64,000 nt of DNA from UBA12170 sp964293475 (GCA_964293475.1 CAXYYJ010000016.1:26421-90420); one strand, 5' to 3'. Shown: positions 8,160-17,354, counted from the stretch's first letter. Made by a program: numbers and translations. Notes: generated from the letters alone by a model not told the origin.

Positions 8160-10214
8160 TTAAATCGCCACAGCCAAAGTAAGGGTGGCACTGCGACCCA
8201 TGGCATTCACGCCCGATCCATGGTAACGGTAATCGGCATTTAATAAATTGTTGAGCGCCACATTCACCGAGAGAATTTTCCAGCTATAACCTGCATGGAT
8301 ATTGAAAACCACCCAACCCGGTGTTCCGCCTTCGGGGATGCGGTTATCGTCTTTATCGCCCGCTGCCATACGGTCTTGTTTATCGGCAAACAAACTCTCT
8401 AAGCTTACCCTAAAATCCTTTTTTCTGTACTCAGCCATCAATCGGCCAAACAAAGGTGGAATACGTCGAACGGGCTCATTTTTAGTTAAATTCTGGCCAT
8501 AGGTGTAGGTCAGACTCCCTTCGAGCAACAAGTTTTTGTGTATACGATATTCAAAATTGGTTTCAAGACCACGAATCAGGGCACGTTCCACATTCTCTTT
8601 CCGATAAACGGGATAACCTTCAATGCTGTCGCCTTCTACCTTGCTGCGAACAATCAAGTTATTCAGGTTATTTTGGTACAAATAGAGCTCTCCAGTAAAC
8701 CGGCTCAGCTGAAGTTTATAACCCACCTGATACTGAACCGACTGTTCGGGCTCCAGATTATAGTTGGGCACTTCGTATCTGAAATCCACAATCCCCAATG
8801 TTCCCAAATCGTCGATATTGGGGGCGCGGTAACCTGTGTTCACCGATACAAAAGCATTGGAAGACGAGCCGAGCTGTCGCATAATGGCTATATTTCCAAC
8901 CAATGCCGAAGGTGTGAGCTCCACATCGCCCAGATTTTCATCGGTCACCCGAATGGTGTTTCCGCTAAATCGCCCACCCGCCGTAATATTCCAGCGTTTC
9001 CAGTCATAACTGTGATTAGAAAAAAGAGCCCATGAAGAATACCGTGAACCATCGGGATACAAACCCCTGCCGTGGGTGGTGATTCCTGTAATTTCGTCTA
9101 AATCGCTCCTGCTGCTGTTCACCAAATCGCGGTAATATTCCACCCCAGAAACGGCATTCCAACCATGCCCAGCTTTGGATCCGGTGATGATATCGAGCGA
9201 AAATCCCAGAGTATTCACCTGGTCTATTTCTTCACGAAATTTGGTTGCCCCATTCTTTTTAAGCTTTCGCACCTCCATGCTGTTTTGCGTGGACGCAGTA
9301 AAATGTGCCGATTTCCAGATTCCATGGTTCAAACCCTGATTTATCTTCAGATAGCCCAGATTCCGGCTTTGGGGATCCATTTGATTTATGGCGTAGTTTT
9401 CGAGACAAATTTTATGATAAACAGGGACTTCTGTTTGATGAACCTGCTGAAAAGCCGCCACAAGCTCCGTGGCTTTAAGGAGTTTTACCTTAGCTTTTAA
9501 ATCGAAATCGAGCTCCTTGTAACCTGTGGGGTCTTGTATGCCCGTGTTCTTCCCAGCAACCAAATCGCCAAATTTTCGGTAACTGATTCCACCGGTAAAA
9601 GCAAATTTTTCCGAGCCATAGGCCAGCCTAAAATGACCCGTTTGTTCCATGTTTAGGGTGGTAACCCTGCCCAGCAGTTTCCCATGCCATGTGCTTAGAG
9701 AATCGTAGTTTGCATCTGTAGTAAAAAGCTGAATGGTTCCACCGAGAGCATCGGAGCCATATTGTACCGAACCACTGCCATTGAGCACCTCCACCCTGTC
9801 AATTCCAAATACATCGATGGTGTTCAGATACTGATTGGGCCCATAGCGCATGGTGCTGTTGCTCATTCTTATTCCGTCGATGAGCATCAGGGTTTGGTTC
9901 CCGGTTAACCCCCTGAGAAATGGCGATCCACCGCCATGATTTGTCTTTTGCACAAATACACTGGGGAGAATGGTCAGCGCTTCGGGAGTTGAGCGTAGCT
10001 GATTCTGGTTTATGGTTGTTTGCTGAATCGAATAAACGGGTTGCGGAACCATAAAATTGATGTCGCGAAACCTGTTTGCTGTTATCACCACCTCGCTCAA
10101 ATGCCCCTTGATGATGGTGTCGTTCTCCATCCCCTGAGTTTCAGCTGACCAACCATAGCTGTTCAGATTCATTGTAAAAACAAATCCCCAGAAAATTAGA
10201 AGGTAATTTTTCAT
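8160..10214 (-). CDS. TonB-dependent outer membrane receptor
   Basis: This 684-residue receptor has an N-terminal signal sequence and a plug domain starting around VVITANRFRDINF. Plug landmarks are PEALTILPSVFVQK, GGSPFLRGLTGNQTLML, IDGIRMSNS and IDRVEVLNGSGSVQYGSDALGG. The C-terminal 500 residues alternate in the manner of a 22-stranded barrel, with LEPEQSVQYQVGYKL and a C-terminal TLTLAVAI strand. There is no N-terminal carboxypeptidase-like domain, so it is a classical importer of the BtuB/siderophore type rather than a SusC protein. It converges on the phnW-phnX operon and shares its terminator. Uptake of phosphonates or phosphonate-containing compounds across the outer membrane is possible but inferred only from position. 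Cobalamin or metal-chelate uptake is the main alternative. Confidence 0.9.
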   Translation of the reverse strand: MKNYLLIFWGFVFTMNLNSYGWSAETQGMENDTIIKGHLSEVVITANRFRDINFMVPQPVYSIQQTTINQNQLRSTPEALTILPSVFVQKTNHGGGSPFLRGLTGNQTLMLIDGIRMSNSTMRYGPNQYLNTIDVFGIDRVEVLNGSGSVQYGSDALGGTIQLFTTDANYDSLSTWHGKLLGRVTTLNMEQTGHFRLAYGSEKFAFTGGISYRKFGDLVAGKNTGIQDPTGYKELDFDLKAKVKLLKATELVAAFQQVHQTEVPVYHKICLENYAINQMDPQSRNLGYLKINQGLNHGIWKSAHFTASTQNSMEVRKLKKNGATKFREEIDQVNTLGFSLDIITGSKAGHGWNAVSGVEYYRDLVNSSRSDLDEITGITTHGRGLYPDGSRYSSWALFSNHSYDWKRWNITAGGRFSGNTIRVTDENLGDVELTPSALVGNIAIMRQLGSSSNAFVSVNTGYRAPNIDDLGTLGIVDFRYEVPNYNLEPEQSVQYQVGYKLQLSRFTGELYLYQNNLNNLIVRSKVEGDSIEGYPVYRKENVERALIRGLETNFEYRIHKNLLLEGSLTYTYGQNLTKNEPVRRIPPLFGRLMAEYRKKDFRVSLESLFADKQDRMAAGDKDDNRIPEGGTPGWVVFNIHAGYSWKILSVNVALNNLLNADYRYHGSGVNAMGRSATLTLAVAI

Positions 10215-10580
10215 ATAATATTGATTTCTATTGTTTTAAACAAATTAAAAATGAATAATTTCAGATTTATTTTGAATCCCGGACATTTTATTTGGAAGTC
10301 CAAAGTACCTCATACAATATTAACCATTGATTAAATAAAAGAAAATAAAATACGAATCAAAAAAAACAATTGGAGGGTTTTGTATGGATATTTGCCCATC
10401 AATAATGGCATTATAACCATAATTTTATTTTTCTGTAACATGAAGTTCAGATAAATGAAATAATTTCGTGGGTCTATTCATTAGAAAATCACCCTTATGA
10501 AATACCCGATTGTTGTCTGTTAAAAAATCACAGAATCAGCCATTTGGGCCTTCATTAAACCGTTAAAAAACAAAAACATT
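10215..10580. promoter_or_regulatory. Divergent intergenic region between the receptor and acid phosphatase genes
   Basis: This 366-base AT-rich segment separates two divergent genes and must contain both promoters. On the plus strand TAATTTCG at 10461-10468 is one mismatch from the Bacteroidota -7 consensus TAnnTTTG, but it is 112 bases before the start codon. I saw no riboswitch-like structure and no strong inverted repeat that would mark an operator. Confidence 0.35.
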
Positions 10581-11402
10581 ATGATAAAAAAACAGTTTCT
10601 CTACGCAATTTTGGCTTTCGCCGTTCTTTTTTCATCGTGCGATAACAAAAAACAAACAACCACCGACCCCGAAGAATATCACAGTCAGTTAATTATGTCG
10701 GTTGCATGGTTCCAAAATGCGCCCGAAGTTGCTGCTTTGTATCATCAGGGGTTTAATATAGCGCGTGAACGGGTTGACGAGATTTTAGAGAATAACAGGT
10801 TTGAAAAACCCTTGGCAGTGGTCACCGATATCGACGAAACCATCATCGACAACAGTCCCTTCGAGGCTTCGCTCATAGCAAAGGAAGAAAATCAGGCGGG
10901 ATGGTATGTCTGGACAGCTCAGGCAACCGCAGCTGCATTACCAGGAGCTTTAGAGTTTGCCAAATATTTGGAAAGCAAGAATATAGCCATTTTTTACATT
11001 ACCAACCGCGATGATAACGAAAGAGAAGGCACTCTGAAAAATCTGAAATTGCTGGGTTTCCCGTTGCCAGGCGAGAACCATTTGCTCACCAAATCCGACC
11101 TTTCCTATACCACCGGAAATACCAGTTCCAAAAAAGGGCGCCGCGAAAAAGTATCAGAAACACATGAGATTGTGCTTTTGCTGGGCGATAATTTAAACGA
11201 TTTCTCTGAGCTCTTCGAAGATAGAAAAGAAAACAACGGCAAAGCTGCTGTGGAGGCCAACAAAGCCCTTTTTGGACAGAAATTCATTGTTTTCCCCAAT
11301 CCCATGTATGGCGCCTTCGAAAAACCGCTTTATAATTATGAGGAAGGGCTAACTGATGCCGCAAAAAGAGAACGCCTAAAAACTAAATTGAAAGCTGAGT
11401 AG
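10581..11402 (+). CDS. 5'-Nucleotidase/acid phosphatase lipoprotein, e(P4) family
   Basis: This 273-residue class C acid phosphatase of the HAD superfamily removes phosphate from nucleotides and other phosphomonoesters outside the inner membrane. The SPII signal peptide ends in LFSSC with the lipidated Cys at 20. The DxDxT motif is VVTDIDETIIDNSP (D83 nucleophile, D85 acid/base), the middle motif is FYITNRDD, and the last metal-binding motif is LLLGDNLNDFSELF. Haemophilus e(P4) is the type member and has about the same length. It stands alone, divergent from the TonB receptor gene and 2.5 kb from phnX, so the region as a whole is devoted to phosphorus scavenging. Confidence 0.93.
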   Translation: MIKKQFLYAILAFAVLFSSCDNKKQTTTDPEEYHSQLIMSVAWFQNAPEVAALYHQGFNIARERVDEILENNRFEKPLAVVTDIDETIIDNSPFEASLIAKEENQAGWYVWTAQATAAALPGALEFAKYLESKNIAIFYITNRDDNEREGTLKNLKLLGFPLPGENHLLTKSDLSYTTGNTSSKKGRREKVSETHEIVLLLGDNLNDFSELFEDRKENNGKAAVEANKALFGQKFIVFPNPMYGAFEKPLYNYEEGLTDAAKRERLKTKLKAE

Positions 11403-11513
11403 AGCGGGTATTGGATTTTGGGGATAGCTTCTTAGTGTTTTCTAAGGTTTTTAAAGATTGTAAAAGAAACAATTTTGCATTGATTTCATTTATTACCATT
11501 CTACAGTCACTTA

Positions 11514-12851
11514 TTATATCAATTTTACCCGGCTAAGTTTTCTAACCTGATTGGCAGTTGATGCCGGAGACTTTAAGAAATACAAATAGCCATGATTTAT
11601 TTGAAAATCATCGCCATCGAAAACCGAAATTCTGGTAATGAATTTACCTGTGGCGGTCTTAATATCTATAAGATAAACCTCATAAAAAGCTTTGTTTTTG
11701 ACCAAACTATAAACTCTTTGTTCCACGGGGTCGTTCAATAGTTCAGGGCCCCATTTCTTAATCTGCCTGGCATCTATAGGGATTTCCACAGGAGAAGATT
11801 CTATATTGCTGATTATTTGAATTTTAGATTCTATAAAATTAAAATAAACCAACGTGTCCTTCAGCAATACCAAGGTGTTTTTTACAGGTTTATTTTCATA
11901 TTCTCTGATATACCTGTTAAAATGATCGAAGGCGTGAATATGTTCAATAGTAGTAGTGCAGTTTGTAGAAGCATTTACGATATTATGTAGATAATAGTCC
12001 GATGAAATATCAGAAATTTTCTTGTTTAAGGTTGTTAAATTGCTGGTATCAAGTGTATTAACAAATACTTTTCTGGTTTTTGTACTTTCATTGATGAATA
12101 TTATTTCGTGACCATAGCCCCCAAAAGTTTCATTTTCGAAAAAAATATCACTATTTTTTCGGAATAGGCAATTGCCAAGAATCTGTTGAAACAATTTGAT
12201 TTCGTGGGGTTGGTAGAATAAAATACCTTGGCTGTCAAATCCAATTTGGTATGCGCTGTCGGCGGTGAGGATATGATGGGAATTCAGGCAGTCTTTAAAA
12301 ATTTTTCGGGCTCCTTTAGGCAACTCGGACAGAAATAGAATGGTATCGTAGTTTTCATTTAGCAGAACTAAAGAAGTGTTACCGTTGATGCTTCGTTCCT
12401 TTTGAAGCACAAAAATACTATCACCCATAAAACTATAATCCATCACAGTATACCTGGGAATTGTAGCATTGTATGTATTTTTATCTCCGGAAATAGAAAC
12501 TTCATTGAGCTCAAAGGTTTTGGGAGTCAGGAGAATATTCAGCATTGTATCCCCATTAAAAACAAGATGAATTCTTTTTGTTTGATAGCCCACAAAAGAA
12601 AACTCCAGCGACAACGGAGATTCGGATTGTATCTGAAAAAAGCCATTTTCGTTGGTAACAGAGCCACTGTTCGGTTTATCGGTGAGTATGTTGATATTGG
12701 CCATTGGGCGGTTGCTGATGGAGTCGAACACAACACCATTTACCATAAAACCCCTGCCTTGACCAAAACAGCTTACTGTGCTCATTATGAGCATAAATAC
12801 AACTACAAAAAAAGAAAAACCGCTGAAACTTAAATGGATTTTACTATTCAT
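11514..12851 (-). CDS. Secreted protein with CarboxypepD-like domain and probable beta-propeller
   Basis: I place the start at the ATG at 12851, because MNSKIHLSFSGFSFFVVVF begins a normal signal peptide; an in-frame ATG 66 bases upstream would add a non-signal-like leader. The product is 445 residues. After the signal comes a carboxypeptidase regulatory-like domain (VNGVVFDSISNRPMANINI, ENGFFQIQSE, LSLEFSFVGYQTKRI). This is the small Ig-like fold common on Bacteroidota surface proteins. The remaining 330 residues have strand-rich repeats (DTILFLSELPKGA, RQIKKWGPELL, GKFITRISVFDGDDF) that look like propeller blades, without a recognised family. It is probably a cell-surface or periplasmic protein of unknown function. 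It converges on the acid phosphatase gene but shows no functional link to it. Confidence 0.7.
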   Translation of the reverse strand: MNSKIHLSFSGFSFFVVVFMLIMSTVSCFGQGRGFMVNGVVFDSISNRPMANINILTDKPNSGSVTNENGFFQIQSESPLSLEFSFVGYQTKRIHLVFNGDTMLNILLTPKTFELNEVSISGDKNTYNATIPRYTVMDYSFMGDSIFVLQKERSINGNTSLVLLNENYDTILFLSELPKGARKIFKDCLNSHHILTADSAYQIGFDSQGILFYQPHEIKLFQQILGNCLFRKNSDIFFENETFGGYGHEIIFINESTKTRKVFVNTLDTSNLTTLNKKISDISSDYYLHNIVNASTNCTTTIEHIHAFDHFNRYIREYENKPVKNTLVLLKDTLVYFNFIESKIQIISNIESSPVEIPIDARQIKKWGPELLNDPVEQRVYSLVKNKAFYEVYLIDIKTATGKFITRISVFDGDDFQINHGYLYFLKSPASTANQVRKLSRVKLI

Positions 12852-13236
12852 CTTGACCGGGATTTTAATTATTGCATAGATTCGTTTTTCAGTTTGATTT
12901 CCCATTACAACTGTCAAATGACAGACATATTCTATTTTCCGTCTTTCAACAAAGTATATGATTATTCAAATATAGAGTTTATTAGTTTAGAATCGTTTGA
13001 GAAAGAATTTTTATTGAAAATCAAATATTCTTTTCTGAGTTTGTTTACATCACTGACACCCAAAAATATAATTGAAATTTTTAATTCTGTAAAAAGTTGG
13101 CCATCAATGATTATCAACATGCCAGGCGATAGCATGGCACAACTCAAACTAGAAATGAACTGATTTCTTGAAGGTATATGACTGGAAATCTGCGCAAGAT
13201 TTGATGATTTGGTTTCTAAATGGTATTGACTGTATG
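12852..13236. other. Intergenic region, no gene supported
   Basis: About 385 AT-rich bases lie between two minus-strand genes. A plus-strand frame of 109 codons crosses it but has a composition unlike a protein and overlaps the 5' end of the neighbouring gene, so I do not call it. It is probably the promoter region for the propeller-type gene plus a nonfunctional remainder. Confidence 0.35.
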
Positions 13237-13662
13237 CTATTTTGTCCGCTCAACGCCATCAAGTATTGCCACCACAAGGGTGTCGATATGAATATCTTTC
13301 AGTGCCTTAAATTTAATGCAATAGCCCGTAACAGATGCCTTGCCAATGGTTTTTCCGTAGGTCTCGGGCAAATATTTCTTGTCGTTAAGGCCCATGATAT
13401 ACACCGAAATTCCGCTGGTATTTCCGCTTATTCCAATTTGATAGAACTCCCTGGTTTTCCCATCAGCGTACTTTAAAGTTTGCAATCCATAGCCAATATT
13501 GGGATTCGAAACGATTTTACCATTTTCATCCTTACCATCCAAAAACCAAAGCTTAGAGTTTGGCAAAGCTTGACAAATTCTGTGATGCAATGATTCAATT
13601 TCTGCACGTTTTGAATCCGATTGGCTGTCAATATATTTCTGTATTTGCTCTTCTATACTCAT
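13237..13662 (-). CDS. DUF1801 domain protein
   Basis: This 141-residue protein matches the DUF1801/YdhG-like fold, with an N-terminal helix (EEQIQKYIDSQSDSKRAEIESLHH) then strands around NIGYGLQTLKYADGKTREF, ISVYIMGLND and CIKFKALKDI. The family is small and cytoplasmic; some members are described as iron chaperones, but most have no defined role. It is complete and has its own upstream gap of about 280 bases. No functional link to neighbours can be seen. The family call is fairly secure; the function is open. Confidence 0.75.
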   Translation of the reverse strand: MSIEEQIQKYIDSQSDSKRAEIESLHHRICQALPNSKLWFLDGKDENGKIVSNPNIGYGLQTLKYADGKTREFYQIGISGNTSGISVYIMGLNDKKYLPETYGKTIGKASVTGYCIKFKALKDIHIDTLVVAILDGVERTK

Positions 13663-13944
13663 GCGTACATTTGTTGATGTCTGAATAACCTTTTAGAGAA
13701 GTCTGACAATTTGTTTTACTAAGATAGAGAAAATATTTATGTACTGATTTGCTCTGCCATCCTGATTTAAAATAATTTTATTATTGATATTTAGCGTGTT
13801 ACAAATCCAGAGTTTTCCCCTGAGAATTCAAATTAAGCGTTTTTTTGAAACCGAACCGATATACGGATTTCCCGTGCCTTATGGCAAAACTGCCTGTGGC
13901 GATTGCTTATAGTCCAAAATATTGGCGGCGGTACATTTAAGTTT

Positions 13945-14985
13945 CTATTTATTTTTTTCAAGAAATTCATTTACTTCAGAGCAAAAAAAGGGTTCATCCT
14001 GATAAAAAATATTGTGCCCACTAATCGGTGAAATAGCTATTTTCCTTTCAGTTGAACTAATATTATCATGCACATTATCGCCCAATCCGCTTGGACAAAT
14101 AAAATCATACTTACCGAATAAAATTAATGTTGGGATTGTGACCTTATAAAGAGAAGATGAAAATTCTGTTTTTGCTAAATCCTGATTAAAATCTGCATTG
14201 GATGAGTATTTTTGGTTGAAATAAATAGATGTTAAGGGCCAATGATACTTTACAGCATTTCGCTTTATAATATCTTTAAGGTCTATCTTTTTAACTTCAT
14301 CAAAATATGTTTCGGCGTCTGAAGCATAAGAGTTTAGCTGATTCGATTCGTCAACAGAAAAATTTCCGGTATGTTGATTGCAATATTCAATTATAGGTAA
14401 CCATTTATCCCTGTTTTTATTGAGCTCCACTTGTTGCTGACCAAGGTTAAGCAACATGAATCTGGTTAAAGAATCGTTCAGCGCATAATTATGGGAGCCA
14501 TCAGCGAAAATCCAACCTTTTACCATCGATTGGTTGTTTCCCGTTGTTATAAATGAAGAAGTTAAAAGCCCTCCAAAACTATGTCCAAGAATAAATACAC
14601 TAACATCTTGACCATATCTATACTTCAAAACTGCAATTACTTTTTTCAGGTCTTCGGTCATTAAATTCAAATTAAGATTTTCCCCATTGGAATCTCCCTG
14701 TGAAGCACCTGCATTTCTTTCATCCCAATAAACACATGCATATTTATCTTCTATGTTATTGCTAATATAATCGGTATTGTAAAAAAAAGAACTTGTACCC
14801 GGACCGCCATGAACAAAAAGCAAAAAAGTATTACTTCCTGTGTTTCCCTCAACCAATACACGCATGGAGGCTCCTTCGTTTTCCACGTAAAATGTTTCGG
14901 AAACATTTTTACCACGAGTTACACTCTCTTTTTGACAAGATGCTAAAAAAAGAAGCCCTGCAATAATGAGCAATAAAGGTTTCAT
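13945..14985 (-). CDS. Alpha/beta-hydrolase lipoprotein (S33-like)
   Basis: This 346-residue protein starts with an SPII signal peptide ending LFLASC (Cys17), so it is anchored to a membrane on the periplasmic side. The oxyanion region is LFVHGGPGTSSFFY and the nucleophile elbow is GHSFGG. The late Asp is in LFGKYDFICP and the catalytic His in SPISGHNIFY. The HGGPG motif is typical of prolyl-iminopeptidase-like S33 enzymes, although the substrate is unknown. Its ATG overlaps the stop of the upstream gene in an ATGA unit, so the two genes are translationally coupled. Confidence 0.85.
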   Translation of the reverse strand: MKPLLLIIAGLLFLASCQKESVTRGKNVSETFYVENEGASMRVLVEGNTGSNTFLLFVHGGPGTSSFFYNTDYISNNIEDKYACVYWDERNAGASQGDSNGENLNLNLMTEDLKKVIAVLKYRYGQDVSVFILGHSFGGLLTSSFITTGNNQSMVKGWIFADGSHNYALNDSLTRFMLLNLGQQQVELNKNRDKWLPIIEYCNQHTGNFSVDESNQLNSYASDAETYFDEVKKIDLKDIIKRNAVKYHWPLTSIYFNQKYSSNADFNQDLAKTEFSSSLYKVTIPTLILFGKYDFICPSGLGDNVHDNISSTERKIAISPISGHNIFYQDEPFFCSEVNEFLEKNK

Positions 14986-15629
14986 TTGGTTTTGATTTTC
15001 GATTTTAATTGATGACTCAAAAAGCTTTTGGGCTTATAAATAATACCCAATTCTAATGTTGGCCTTAAATAAATTGTGCTGTTGTATGGATACATCATGA
15101 GCACATTGAACTTTGAATATAAGGCAAATGGCTTGTTTTTTGTTTTTTCAAAATCATAGCCCAGACCTGCTCCAAGCGATAGGAGTAAATAATTATACCC
15201 TGCCCATTTTTTTATAAGCGCATCATTATTTTCATCAACGGTATATGTTGTGCCTCCTAAAAAAGTTCTGCTATATCCAATCTCTGGCGAAAATTGGGAA
15301 AAAAATCCCTTGGGTTTGATTCTTCTCATGGTCCAACCCACTGTTAAATATAAATTGTCGTGAAAGGAAGCATGATGATACCATCCCAATTGAGCTGTGA
15401 TAAATCTCTCTTTAACAACGACTTTTATTCTTTTTGCTTTATTCTTTCTGATTTCAATACTTCTAACCGGTAATTCAAATCCAAATCTTGCTCCAGGATA
15501 AATTATTGAGCCATTATAAGATATTGCTAGATTTGTTGACCTATTTATCAAACTGTCGGATGTTTGAGCATTTAAATTTAATGTCAAACAGAACAATAGC
15601 AACATGAGAATTTTAGTTGTGCTTTTCAT
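14982..15629 (-). CDS. Secreted outer membrane beta-barrel-like protein
   Basis: I choose the ATG at 15629, which begins MKSTTKILMLLLFCLTLNL, a clear signal peptide ending near LNAQ; a start 48 bases upstream would spoil it. The 215-residue product has alternating strands (LYLTVGWTMRRI, FSPEIGYSRTFLGGTTY, YLLLSLGAGLGYDFEKT, LYSKFNVLMMYPY) that end in a probable barrel closure TLELGIIYK. It looks like a small eight-stranded outer membrane barrel. It is the first gene of a two-gene unit with the hydrolase lipoprotein, overlapping it by four bases. I do not recognise the family. Confidence 0.6.
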   Translation of the reverse strand: MKSTTKILMLLLFCLTLNLNAQTSDSLINRSTNLAISYNGSIIYPGARFGFELPVRSIEIRKNKAKRIKVVVKERFITAQLGWYHHASFHDNLYLTVGWTMRRIKPKGFFSQFSPEIGYSRTFLGGTTYTVDENNDALIKKWAGYNYLLLSLGAGLGYDFEKTKNKPFALYSKFNVLMMYPYNSTIYLRPTLELGIIYKPKSFLSHQLKSKIKTK

Positions 15630-15816
15630 ATTATTCGCATTTTGCAGTAAGTTGTATATCATCCCACCAAACATCACTTTTAATCATTCCTTATGAGATA
15701 GTTACAATTCCAAAGTTTCACAGTCAGAATTAAAATCTAATGACATTTTTAACGAACGGAAGTATAGACTTATTGTCTCAATAAACTGGCTGTATCAATT
15801 AGGTTTTTTGTCTCTG

Positions 15817-16215
15817 TTATTTTTGTTTCAGCATCAATTGAAAAGCCAAATCCGAAGCTATCCATTCTTCAGCTATTTTGTCATTGTCAAAACGAGATAC
15901 CACGAGTTCATACCATTTAACTTTTTTGTTTGAAGCTGGAATTCCTTTTAAGCCCGCTTTATGCGTTCCGCTTAATATTCTTTGCCATGTCAAAACATTG
16001 TCAGACTGAGACAAAATCTCAATTTTCACAATTTTTACATCTGGAATTGCCTTCCGCATCTGCTTAACAAATTGCTTAATAAAAGCATGACCTTTATGAA
16101 TCTTTTCGCCAGCATGAGCCATATAATCCGCAGAAAAGCCAGAATCAACTATACCCAAATTTCCTTGTGTAATGAGCTGATTGACAATGAGATTTACTTG
16201 TTCAAATCTGTCCAT
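15817..16215 (-). CDS. SnoaL-like/ester cyclase-fold protein
   Basis: The start is placed at the ATG at 16215 (MDRFEQVNLIVNQLI), giving 132 residues; an upstream in-frame ATG adds 14 residues without similarity to the fold. The sequence has the SnoaL/NTF2 pattern: an N-terminal helix, SADYMAHAG, KGHAFIKQFVKQMRKAIPDVKI, a strand pair EILSQSDNVLTWQRILSGTHKAG, then KVKWYELVVSRFDNDKIAEEWIASD. SnoaL-like proteins are cyclases, isomerases or simple binding domains, so substrate cannot be given. It lies immediately downstream, in the direction of transcription, of a 91-bp repeat and an orphan antitoxin, in a stretch that looks rearranged. Confidence 0.7.
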   Translation of the reverse strand: MDRFEQVNLIVNQLITQGNLGIVDSGFSADYMAHAGEKIHKGHAFIKQFVKQMRKAIPDVKIVKIEILSQSDNVLTWQRILSGTHKAGLKGIPASNKKVKWYELVVSRFDNDKIAEEWIASDLAFQLMLKQK

Positions 16216-16274
16216 AATACTTTTTTTAAGTCGATAGGCTTTGTATGAGATGACCACATAAAGGCAGCATGACC

Positions 16275-16365
16275 AACAACCACATCCTAAGCCATGATTC
16301 TCCCCAAAAATAAAAATTATTAAGCTTTTGCAGTGAAAAATAGAAGGTTTGATGTGGAATTATTG
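16275..16365. repeat. 91-bp direct repeat, copy 1
   Basis: This is a perfect 91-base copy of 16698-16788 in the same orientation. Each copy begins CAACCACATC and ends GATGTGGAATTATTG, so the ends form an imperfect inverted repeat with a CCACATC/GATGTGG core. The unit starts 7 bases beyond the stop codon of the orphan antitoxin gene. Its size and terminal inverted repeats fit a miniature element or a recombination site. Confidence 0.85.
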
Positions 16366-16371
16366 TTTGGT

Positions 16372-16605
16372 TTACTGAGTTTGGAGAGAGTTTCTACTGC
16401 GATTAATAATCAAATTGCCTGTAAGTTCATCGAATGCAGATTCATCAATATTTTTCCAGCTACCGGCATACGATAGTATCTTTGAAGACTTTTCGGTGGT
16501 CTGCTCCAGTTTGCTTATATATTCATTCAAATCTTTGAGCTTATTTGAAGGAATTCTGCGAATCTTGCGCAAAATCTGTTGTCTTATCTGAGTGTCGGCA
16601 ATCAT
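16372..16605 (-). CDS. Orphan antitoxin-like protein
   Basis: I place the start at the ATG at 16605 (MIADTQIRQQILRKIRRI), giving 77 residues; a longer frame from 16641 adds 12 unlikely residues. The N-terminal helical part with basic residues and the C-terminal tail (ESAFDELTGNLIINRSRNS) resemble short antitoxins that sit directly upstream of PIN toxin genes in Bacteroidota. No toxin follows. Seven bases after the stop, a 91-bp repeat begins, and beyond it lies an unrelated SnoaL-like gene. The toxin may have been replaced or deleted at the repeat. The family assignment rests on pattern and context, not on a conserved catalytic site. Confidence 0.55.
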   Translation of the reverse strand: MIADTQIRQQILRKIRRIPSNKLKDLNEYISKLEQTTEKSSKILSYAGSWKNIDESAFDELTGNLIINRSRNSLQTQ

Positions 16606-16697
16606 AGAATCATTTTTTTCAAAAATACAAATAATATTCAAGTGCTATAAATAATGGAATATGCATTTTAATACAAGCTGAATTTCGTAGTGCATCT

Positions 16698-16788
16698 AAC
16701 AACCACATCCTAAGCCATGATTCTCCCCAAAAATAAAAATTATTAAGCTTTTGCAGTGAAAAATAGAAGGTTTGATGTGGAATTATTG
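16698..16788. repeat. 91-bp direct repeat, copy 2
   Basis: Identical to 16275-16365 and 423 bases from it. The RhuM reading frame runs five bases into this copy and stops there (TAA, complement of 16783-16785), so the junction of gene and repeat coincides with the loss of the RhuM C-terminus. Confidence 0.85.
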
Positions 16789-17337
16789 AATGGTGGCAAA
16801 GAACTCTTTTGCCTGGGAGGTTTGCGCATCGTAGTCGATACTTAGCGTGAAAATATCTTTAACTTTCTGATAGAAAATACGTTCGGAACTACGGATGTCG
16901 CGAATTCGTTCCTGTAATTCATCAAAATAGCGGATTTGGCCGGCAGCTTTCATTCGCTCGTCGTCAAGGGTAAAACCTTTGATAATGTATTCTTTAAGGC
17001 GTTGAGTAGCCCAGATACGGAACTTGGTAGCAACGCGGCTTTGCACCCGATACCCCACCGAGATTATCATATCGAGGTTGTAGAATGCAATATGTCTGGT
17101 AACTGTTCTTTTCCCTTCTTTCTGAACTTGTGCAATTTTTGCACAAGTTGCATTTTCGTCCAACTCGCCCGATTCGAATATTTTTTTAATATGTTTGGTT
17201 ATGGAAGTACGGTCAGTTTGAAACAGCAGTTCCAACTGATACTGGTTGAGCCACACCGATTCATTCTCCAATCGTACATCAATTTTTACTGTGCCGTCTT
17301 CGCTTTGGTAAAGTAGTATCTCGCCTTTATTTTCCAT
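16783..17337 (-). pseudogene. RhuM-family protein, C-terminally truncated
   Basis: The N-terminal 184 residues match the RhuM/virulence-protein family: a winged-helix-like start (VWLNQYQLELLFQTDRTSI, TKHIKKIFESGEL) and the core YNLDMIISVGYRVQS, FRIWATQRLKEYIIKGFTLDDER. These are signatures of the family that often accompanies restriction-modification and Fic genes. Family members are usually about 330 residues, so nearly half is missing. The frame ends with AKEFFATIQ and a stop inside a 91-bp repeat. In intact relatives the sequence continues past the FFATIQ-like segment. The fragment may still be translated, but loss of function is likely. Confidence 0.8.
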
Positions 17338-17354
17338 AAATGTTATTTTTTCAA

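Noticed and set aside
12834..13163. Plus-strand frame of 109 codons in the gap before the DUF1801 gene
   Set aside because: It overlaps the signal-peptide region of the opposite-strand gene, is rich in Phe and Ser as expected of AT-rich noncoding sequence, and resembles no family.
16275..16788. 91-bp repeats as integron attC sites
   Set aside because: They lie downstream of genes in one orientation and are palindromic, which fits, but no RYYYAAC/GTTRRRY core pair is present and no integrase is seen.
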